A stretch of 15,449 bases of DNA, from NCBI GenBank assembly GCA_027600665.1, contig JADGJL010000694.1:1-15449 (forward strand), in the 5' to 3' direction. Positions 1 to 6,522 of this stretch are shown here, in pieces. Numbering within the stretch: the first letter of the stretch is position 1; every line of letters begins with the position of its first letter. The notes under the pieces were generated by a model, which saw only the letters and a program-made list of their open reading frames with translations, ran no database searches and was not told the DNA's origin. The translations under genes were made by a program, and so were the position numbers. The stretch comes from Irineochytrium annulatum. Its lineage: Eukaryota > Chytridiomycota > Chytridiomycetes > Chytridiales > Chytridiaceae.

Positions 1-2
1 GT

Positions 3-3000
3 TCTGGGGGAAGCAGTGGAGGCGGGGCCGGCGGAGGTGGCGGTGGTCTTAACTCTGGCACAGGAACTATCGGTTTCCCGTCATCGACTGGCATCTTCCA
101 AACTGGTACCGAGAGTGAGTATCTCATTTTCGAACGGGCATGTATACAGTTTTCCCTAACATGTTGCACCTACAGCCGGCACCGTAACTTCCACTCTCAT
201 CACTACCCTCGGCCCCTCCGAAACCCTCTCCCCGACCTCCACCTACGCGACCCTAACGACCATCGGTGCCGTCGCCGTCGGCAACGGCGACGGCGGTGGT
301 TCCGGCGGCGGTGTGAACATCCCCCTGGTGATCTGCCTGCCCCTCGCGGGCATGCTCATCATCGCGGGCCTGCTGTGGTTCTGCTGCATAAAGACGTCGG
401 CCTCCGCAGCCGCGGGGGCGGGCGGTGGGGCGGCCGCCGGGGGTGCAGGCGCTGCCGGCGCGGCCGGTGGGGCCGGTGCGGGTGGCGCCGCCGGTGGCGC
501 TGCTGCCGCTGGGGGTTACTCCAGTGCCGGGATGATGGAGACGGGTGGTGGCATGGGCGCGGCTGGAGCGGGTGGGGCGGGCGGGGCCTATGGTGCGGGA
601 GGAGCTGCTGCTGGCGGGGCTGGTGCGTCATACGGAGCGGGTGGAGCTGCTGCGGCCGGAGGCGGGGCAGGTGCGGCCTATGGCGCAAGCGGGGCGGCGG
701 CCGGCGCGGCTGGAGCTGGCGCGGCCTATGGCGCGGCCTATGGCGCAAGCGGGACGGTAGCAGGCGCGGCTTATGGTGCAAGCGCGGCAGCTGGAGGTGT
801 TACGGCCTACAGCGTTGGTGGCGCGGCCGGTGCCGCTGGTGCGGCCGGCGGCGCTTCAGCCCACGGCGTGGCTGTTGTTAGCGCTACCTCGAGCTCGTAC
901 GCCGCCTCTAGCCTCGCGGCCGGAGGTGCTGCTGCGGGAGCGGGTGCCAGCAACGCGTGGATGTATGGGGCGGCGGCCGCCGGTGTCGTCGGGGCCGGCG
1001 TGGCGGTGACGGCCGTATCGAAAACGAGGAAGGAGGACGTACATATGGCGTCGGTTGGGGCGGCGGCGCCGGCGGAAGTCCCGAAGATCGGGGAGGGTCT
1101 CGAAGGGATTTCAAGGTTTTCGGGCGACATGACCGAGATGATGGCGAGTCAACCTCCTTATGCGCCGCCTCATGCCGAGGCCGGTGGAACTGTAGAGGCT
1201 ATGGCTTACGGTGCGGGATCGTCGGCTGTGGCGGGGCCGGCTTCAGTGGCGGTTGCTGCAGTCTCGGGATCGTCTTCGTCTGCCACCGGGATCGCGGCCG
1301 CCGGTGCTTCCACGGCGACAGCCGGAACAGTCGCTGCGACCGCTATCGGTGGCGCCGCAGCTGTCGGCACTGCTGCGGCGGCGGGCGCCACTGTTGCAGT
1401 CGGATCTGCCGCGGCAGCCGGGGCCACCGGAGTCGGACTTGCTGCCATCGGTGGTGCGGCGCTGGTTGCCGGCGCTGGCGCACTCGCCATCGGCGCCATC
1501 GCCGCTTCATCTGAGAAGAAAGACACTAAGACGACGACCACCACCACGACGACCACCCACAAGACGTACAAGGTCGTTGAGGAGGTCGAGAGGGTCGAGG
1601 AGATTGAGGCCGTCGAAGGCGTCGCGACGGCGTCTACTTCGGAGATGATGGTCGCGGTCGGTGCCGATGGCGTCGAGCATGTTGTCACGAAAGCTGGCCA
1701 CACCGACGTCGTTGAGGGTGCCTACGAGATTAGGGAGGAGGAGAGGATTGTGAAAAAACTCGTCGCGGAGGACGTCATCGTCACGGACACCGTTACGAAG
1801 AAGGTAACTGACACGGTCGACAGTCACTTTGAGGAGGTCGCCGTTGCCGGTGTCGCTGTGGGTGCTGGTGCTGTCGTCGCCGGATCCGTTATGGCCGCGA
1901 AAGGGACGAGCACGGAAAAGATTGAGGAGGTTGACACGAAGTCCGAGAAGGTCGACGTTATTCGCAAGGAGCAGATCTTATCCGAGACTGACATTAAGGT
2001 CGACGAGCGTGTGTCTTACGCGGCCGCCGAACACGACGAGGTTGTTTTTGACGGTACGATTGGCCGCGCGGCCGGAAAGGGGGAGATGGATGAGGCAAGC
2101 ACGATCGGCCGCACGAAGCGTGACTCCCAGGGTTACGAGGAGGGTACCATTGGCCGTGACTCGAAACGAGGCTCTATGACGTCTGCCATCTTTGTCGGCG
2201 CCAGCGCTCAGGATGACAACGCGTCGATCCATACGGTCCGCGCCCCGGCCGCCCGTGCCGCATACGCGTCGGGTGTCTCTGATGTCATTTCGATGTACCG
2301 CAACGAGGACGCGCGGCACTCAATGGTGTCGGTGGCCGAAGAGCCTGAGGTGGACCGGGCCGCCGCGGAGAAGCAGCAGAGGCGCGCGATGCGTATCGGC
2401 GAGGTTGATGTATCTGAGATGGTGATTGGCGGCTTCGAGGAGGAAGAAGAGCATAACACCACGTAATTACTTCATGTTTTCACTGGTTGGGGAAGAACTG
2501 TTTCTAACAAGCTCAACAGCTCCCCGTCGACGGCCATCGACGTTCCCGCTGCGGCCCGCGACAGCACCGACTCCCTCACCCCCTCCTCCCCGGGCTCCCG
2601 CGGCTCCTACGAGTCGAACTCGAGCATGCGGTCCTCGGGCGACTCCCGCACGTCCCACGACTCCCTCTACTCCACCAGTTACATCCGCGGCAGCTCCGAC
2701 TACGCCGCGAGGAAGAACCCGCCCAAAAAGATCAGCGACTTCGAGGGCGTGCCGGACGAGATAGACGTCCCCGATCTTTCGGCCTACGTTCCGCCCCCTC
2801 CCAATACCCACGTCGTCAGGTATCCGTACAACGGCATCGGCTACGACGAGCTCACGCTCGAGAAGGGCGACATTGTCGGCATCGAGATCCAGTTCGATGA
2901 TGGGTGGGCGCGTGGGCAAATAAGTAAGTACATGTTTGGGCGCTTTACATGTACTTGAGTCCAACGATTAATCGGAAATGAAATAGTCACCAAGGGTCAC

Positions 3001-3249
3001 AAGCGAGGGATGTTCCCTCTAACGGTGTTGACGACGAACAAGTCCGGCCCTTCGCAGCTCGTCGCCCAGGATGGTGCCAAAAGCTACTTCGTGCCAAAGA
3101 GAAATAGCGACGGTTCGACCTCCCACTTCCATTTCTCAAGTCTGGTCCCCGAGCGCGTGAGCAGTCGTCAGGTTAAGGTCGAGAAGAGTGGGAAGGAGGA
3201 GGCCGTTGGAGTGAGCGCTCTCCGTGCCAAGTTCGATGCGCGTGGATAG
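3..3249 (+). CDS. Single-pass membrane protein with Gly/Ala-rich tail and C-terminal SH3 domain (5'-partial)
   Basis: Exons by my reading: 3-114, 176-2462, 2520-2923 and 2987-3249, giving 1,021 visible residues and a TAG stop; the start lies before the window. Residues 1-83 are Gly-rich then Ser/Thr-rich, like a glycosylated ectodomain. About 85-106 form a strong transmembrane helix ending in WFCCIK. Residues 110-320 are a Gly/Ala/Tyr-rich tract, followed by further Ala/Gly hydrophobic stretches, nine Thr in a row at 490-498, an acidic/Val-rich region, three TIGR repeats (664-708) and a Ser-rich linker. The SH3 domain (about 897-950) shows RYPY, the GW pair and the RGMFP motif, and intron 3 splits it between GQ and TKGHKRG. 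SH3 domains bind proline-rich partners. The layout of outside Ser/Thr-rich domain, one helix and inside SH3 suggests a surface sensor or cortical scaffold, as in fungal Fus1/Sho1-like proteins, but orthology is not claimed. The SH3 call is firm and the role is inference. Confidence 0.85.
115..175 (+). other. Intron 1 (visible) of the TM-SH3 gene
   Basis: A 61-nt intron with donor GTGAGT, a CTAAC branch box near 156-160 and acceptor CTACAG. Splicing joins the Gly/Ser-rich frame of the first exon to the Ser/Thr-rich stretch before the membrane helix. It fixes the frame upstream of the GTG at 313, so that GTG is an internal Val codon and not a start. Confidence 0.85.
400..1000 (+). repeat. Gly/Ala/Tyr low-complexity coding tract (silk-like)
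   Basis: In-frame GC-rich coding DNA made of irregular modules such as GAAYGAS, GGAAGG and GAGAAYGA. Near-identical DNA units (for example GCGGCCTATGGCGC) recur around 677, 721 and 733, suggesting growth by slippage or unequal exchange. The tract explains the long spurious open frames on both strands here. Confidence 0.8.
2053..2187 (+). repeat. Three 15-residue (45-nt) tandem repeats headed by [GS]TIGR
   Basis: The pentapeptide [GS]TIGR starts at 2053, 2098 and 2143, exactly 45 nt apart, encoding residues 664, 679 and 694. Copies two and three follow it with basic/Ser residues (TKRDS and DSKRGS), while copy one has AAGKG. Outside the pentapeptide the units have diverged. Confidence 0.85.
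2463..2519 (+). other. Intron 2 of the TM-SH3 gene
   Basis: A 57-nt intron with donor GTAATT, branch CTAAC at 2504-2508 and acceptor AACAG. The TAA at 2464-2466, which would end the reading frame, lies inside it, so the protein continues into the SH3 exons instead of ending after the acidic EEEEEHN stretch. Confidence 0.85.
2924..2986 (+). other. Intron 3 of the TM-SH3 gene, inside the SH3 domain
   Basis: A 63-nt intron with donor GTAAGT and acceptor AAATAG. Splicing restores an uninterrupted SH3 core: GWARGQ, then an Ile pair, then TKGHKRGMFP. Confidence 0.85.
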
Positions 3250-3392
3250 TGACATTTTTTGCCGATAAAACGCTTCGTTTCCTTTTAGATACGATAGAGG
3301 AACCATTTCCATAACATTTATATAACGTTTCTATTCATGAGTCATTATCATTGATGTTACACTTCCGTTCTGTGAGCTTTCCAAGTTCCAAG

Positions 3393-3398
3393 AATAAA
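3393..3398 (+). terminator. Candidate poly(A) signal of the TM-SH3 gene
   Basis: AATAAA 144 nt after the TAG stop, in an AT-rich stretch between convergent genes. No other gene was seen between 3250 and 3510. Confidence 0.5.
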
Positions 3399-3510
3399 CT
3401 TAAGCAAGTTTTGGTACACCAACATTTAGCGTGATTGCTCAATCAGCCGGACCTAAACTTTATCGCTGACTTATGGCGATCAACCCGCCAGATCGTTCGG
3501 CAGAAACTCA

Positions 3511-4801
3511 CTACTTTATTCCCCGCAGCTCATTCGAGGGGTCCCTGCCCATTAATGCTCGGCCAGCATCCGCTACCTTCTTCCCCTCGAACAGTACCCC
3601 GTAGATAGCTTCGCAAACGGGGAAGTCAACGTCCAACTTCTTACAGAGGGCGTATGCAGCCCGCGTTGTCTCAACACCTTCGGCCACAGAGCCGAGCGTT
3701 TTAACGACGTGGTCAAGCTCCTCTCCCTTCCCCAACCTGAACCCGACGGTGTAGTTCCGCGACTTCTCAGACTGCGCCGTCAGCATCAAGTCCCCAACCC
3801 CAGCTAAACCGGCAAAGGTCAACGGATCCGCCCCCAGCTTAACGCCAACACGGATCATCTCGGCAAGCCTGCACCGCGTTAGAATGAGACGCGTGGAGTG
3901 GCAACTTACCCTCGAGTTATAATAGCAGCACGGGCGTTGTTTTGGAACCCAAGGCCGGCGCAGGCTCCGGACGCCAAGGCAATGATGTTTTTGTAGGCGC
4001 CTACGTCGCTTGTTATGCTAATGCTCGGGTATGTTGACGAAACTCACCTGCAAGCTCAACACCAATAACATCGTTCGAGTCATAAACACGGAAGTGCGGC
4101 GCGTGGAAGAGCCGCTGTGTCCTGTGCGCCCTTGACCTCACTTTGCTCGCCACCGAAACGCACGTTGGCTGGCGCTTAACGACTTCGACGGCGAAGCTTG
4201 GTCCTGACAGGAACGTAGCAAGCCTTCCCAACTTCTCTCCCCATACTTGCGTGACGATGTCACATGGAAGAAGCAGCGTCCCGTTCTCAATGCCCTTGTT
4301 GAGGAAAATAGTGAGGTGGGACGTCGTAATGTGCGGCTTGACGCGCTCCAAGATCGACCTGTCGTGCACTTTCAGCAAAGATACCATGTAATCTACATAC
4401 CGGACGTGCTGCGTGGGGATTGAAAAGATGACCACGGTAGCCGCCGAGATGACTGAATCGTCGAGCACCGTTGTTGCCTTCAGATTCGGCGATAGGTCGA
4501 CCGTCGACATGTATTTCGAGTTCTTGTGGTGCTCGTTGATGCTAGATACTACGGCGGCGTCCCTTGCCCATATCGTGACCTCCAGCCCCAGGTTCGCCAG
4601 GTGATCGGCAATGCACGTTCCGAAGTTGCCGCATCCTACATAGAGGTCAGGTCGGATCTGCTTCACTTCAACGCGACGCGTACCCAGGATCAAGATCTTT
4701 TGGTCGGCCTTGTTAAAGCTCCCATCGTCGGCATCGGCAGCCGAGACGTCCTTGTCGTTATCATGCGCGAACGGCGAAAACGAAGTGATCGCGTTCCCCA
4801 T
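3511..4801 (-). CDS. NAD(P)-dependent glycerol-3-phosphate dehydrogenase, bacterial GpsA type
   Basis: Exons 4801-4684, 4635-4401, 4358-4048, 4000-3910 and 3868-3511 give 370 residues and a TAG stop. The enzyme interconverts dihydroxyacetone phosphate and sn-glycerol 3-phosphate, feeding phospholipid and glycerol synthesis. Visible motifs are GCGNFG at residues 40-45 (dinucleotide-binding loop), IWAR, INEHHKNSKYM, FLNKGIE with Lys139, SGPSFAVE, VELAGAYKN with Lys225, NNARAAIITRGLAEM, GLAGVGDLMLT and KSRNYTVG. The last four are the bacterial/plastid GpsA pattern rather than the cytosolic eukaryotic GPD1 pattern. About 33 residues precede the fold, with an acidic Asp/Ala run and no clear targeting signal. 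I chose the ATG at 4801 because the open frame beyond it is AT-rich and lacks family similarity. Introns of 48 and 42 nt are multiples of three without stops and would be read through by naive ORF calling. Family and active-site residues are certain; the exact start is less so. Confidence 0.93.
3869..4683 (-). other. Four short introns of the G3P dehydrogenase gene
   Basis: Introns are 4636-4683 (48 nt, GTACGC..TGTAG), 4359-4400 (42 nt, GTATGT..GACAG), 4001-4047 (47 nt, GTGAGT..CGTAG) and 3869-3909 (41 nt, GTAAGT..TGCAG with a CTAAC box). Removing the first rebuilds GCGNFG. Removing the second rebuilds QHVRSILERVKPHI, which aligns with GpsA proteins without a gap. Confidence 0.85.
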
Positions 4802-5292
4802 TGAGGTCAGCAGGTCTTCTCCTCGTGGCCGCAGTGGCTTCGTCGGAGCCTCGCAAGGGAAGCTGGCCGCTTGGGATAAGGGCGATGACGTTGCCCTGTG
4901 TCTCTTTAAAACTTCCTGGACATGTGCCCAGGATAACAAGCGGCGAAGGGCAATGCGGTAAGATACTAAGACCGTTTGCTCATAGACATACAAAATTGAA
5001 ATGAACGAAATAAGAATAAAAAATAAAAAGAGAAAGTAGGACAAGCAAAATCGACAACGTGTAGGCGAAAACAAGAGTGAGGAGAAGGCACAATGAGTGG
5101 TGCCATGAAGAGAGAGAGAGAACCGACTGTGAACTCCACCGCACTAATGATCATTAAACTTAAGCCGCCAGCGCGTCATCCCTCCTTGACATCGTAAAGA
5201 AATACTAGTAAACCCAAAAAAAAAAAAGTGTGGGAACTCAAACCCATATGCAATAGCTTTCGAAATACAACATCATCCAGCCAGCGGATAAG
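4802..5292 (-). promoter_or_regulatory. Intergenic region upstream of the G3P dehydrogenase gene
   Basis: This 491-nt gap between two minus-strand genes contains no recognised gene. On the minus strand it carries a long pyrimidine-rich stretch (about 4999-5037) and a short CT repeat at 5109-5121, both plausible promoter/5'-UTR elements. An open frame continues in phase with the dehydrogenase up to 5074 with a Phe/Leu/Ile-rich beginning, which I read as translated UTR. A 12-nt A run (plus strand) lies at 5216-5227. Confidence 0.4.
5216..5227 (+). repeat. Poly(A) homopolymer run (12 nt)
   Basis: Twelve consecutive A residues on the plus strand, T on the minus strand, within the 3' flank of the UBL3-like gene. 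No target-site duplication or retroposed body was seen next to it. Confidence 0.8.
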
Positions 5293-5857
5293 TTACAAGA
5301 TTACGCAACGACATCCCGAGTCTTCTTTTACTGGTGCCGGCTTTTCGGGAGCTGCAAGGAAGACCTAAGAATGGCGAACATAACATAGAGCTAGCACTTA
5401 CAGGCTGGTTCGACGGCGCCGTTTTTGATAAGTAAGTGAACGGTTGTGGTTTGACCGGTGGGAATTTTGTTTGCTACCAACGCGGCCTTTTATCAGCACC
5501 AAGCCCGACGATATAAAACTCACCCTCAAGCGTAGTGTTGCCTTCAAGGAACTTGCCGCGGTGGAGAATACGAAGACTGCTGGCAGATTCAGGCGTCTCC
5601 TCCGTCCACTCTGCAAAAAGAGACCATAGCGTCAGCAGGTCTCCATATAGCTGTTGCTCAAATAATGACCACAGACCCTTCGGCCACGACGAAAAGATCT
5701 TCGCCTTCACCGAGTCGACCGTCTCCCCAGGTGCCATCAAGAAATCCGACTTCTTCCCCGACACCAGGAGCAGCCGGAGGTTCACTTGGTCCTCCGGAAT
5801 CCTCGTCTCATGCACCGTGGCACCATCACCCGAGCTCGTCCCTGCCTCCTCCGTCAT
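5293..5857 (-). CDS. UBL3: Membrane-anchored ubiquitin-fold protein (UBL3/MUB family)
   Basis: Exons 5857-5677, 5610-5524, 5473-5402 and 5351-5293 give 132 residues and a TAA stop. A ubiquitin-like beta-grasp fold follows a short acidic leader: NLRLLLVSGKKSDFL (residues 26-40), the Trp-Pro pair (58-59), SSLRILHRGKFLEGNTTL (71-88) and TGQTTTVHLLIKN (95-107), each matching the known UBL3 pattern. There is no C-terminal Gly-Gly; it ends GCRCVIL. CVIL is a CAAX box, with Leu last favouring geranylgeranylation, and the Cys two residues earlier could be palmitoylated. In animals and plants such proteins sit on the plasma membrane and guide sorting of bound proteins, including into vesicles. The start is supported by an in-frame TAA two codons upstream. 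Intron 1 (66 nt) reads through in frame. The gene is divergent from VPS34 across a gap of about 665 nt. Family identity is firm. Confidence 0.92.
5352..5676 (-). other. Three introns of the UBL3-like gene
   Basis: Introns are 5611-5676 (66 nt, GTCTGT..TGCAG), 5474-5523 (50 nt, GTGAGT..GGTAG) and 5352-5401 (50 nt, GTAAGT..TGCAG). The last two carry the frame into the TTTVHLL strand and the CVIL tail, which sit in different frames of the genomic DNA. Confidence 0.85.
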
Positions 5858-6522
5858 CCTTTAGGCCGGTTCCGTGGTATCGCAGACGAATCCGAAGGGC
5901 CGACGTTCTGACGGAAGAAGGAGACTGCGGCCTGGTGAGCGGGACTGCTGAAAGTGAGCCTTAGTCGTTAAATCGAAGCGGTTTGTAAGGTGGCGGCTGC
6001 AGCAACCGGAGTTCAGGTTCTTCCGTCCCGTGCCCCTTCCGATAGCGGATTCGAGCCGCCACGTCCATCCAGACGAGGGCATGTCCAGTCCCGTGCGCCA
6101 GCATCCTCCAATTGGTCTTCGCCCCGGCCGAAGTCCTCTGGCCTTCAACTGTGTGCCGTTCCCCACCTTGTTCGACAACTTCCAGAAGCGATCTCAAATG
6201 TTTGGCGCCTTTTACAGCTTATTCTTGTTGACTGCAAGCCTGCTGACATTCCAATAAAGTTGTACACAGAAGAATAAACTTATTTTAACTAAGAAACAAT
6301 GACACGTGGTTGCATAAATGATTATTTCAGAAATCACTTCAAGTACTCAAAAAATAACTCTTGTTATATTGCATGGTGGTTGTGAGAGTCATAACCAACT
6401 GGTGTACGATTTATGCCAGGCAAGTTCGATATATCTGAAAGTGGTCGTCAAACTGCTATCTGTTCACTTGCCACCCCTCTGCGCCGCCGTTGCCGTCGCC
6501 GTTGGCCAAGGAGGTTGAGGGA
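5858..6522. promoter_or_regulatory. Shared divergent intergenic region between UBL3-like gene and VPS34
   Basis: About 665 nt without a gene I can support. The part next to UBL3 (5860-6190) is GC-rich and the part next to VPS34 (6200-6480) is AT-rich. CCAAT elements occur at about 6108 and 6251, and a TATATC stretch near 6428. Two AATAAA hexamers on the plus strand (6253-6258 and 6273-6278) follow a small open frame ending at 6257, but nothing else marks a transcript there. It most likely holds both 5' flanks. Confidence 0.45.

Noticed and set aside
359..2462. Long open frames on both strands over the Gly/Ala tract and acidic region (for example 1206-1703 minus, 957-1514 plus)
   Set aside because: They are Arg/Pro/His- or Cys/Arg-rich shadows of GC-rich low-complexity coding DNA. 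Only the frame containing the membrane helix splices into the SH3 domain.
2464..2466. TAA as the end of the first gene
   Set aside because: It lies in a well-formed 57-nt intron, and the downstream exons complete an SH3 domain in the correct phase.
5216..5227. A12 run as the tail of a retroposed element
   Set aside because: No upstream element body or flanking duplication was seen. A simple homopolymer is sufficient.
6040..6062. tRNA-like B-box resemblance (GATTCGAGCC)
   Set aside because: No matching A box or cloverleaf stems were found around it.
5861..6277. Small open frames in the UBL3-VPS34 gap, including one ending at 6257 beside an AATAAA
   Set aside because: None has a family-like sequence, a convincing ATG context or splice support. 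One ends in a hydrophobic tail, but that is not enough to call a gene.
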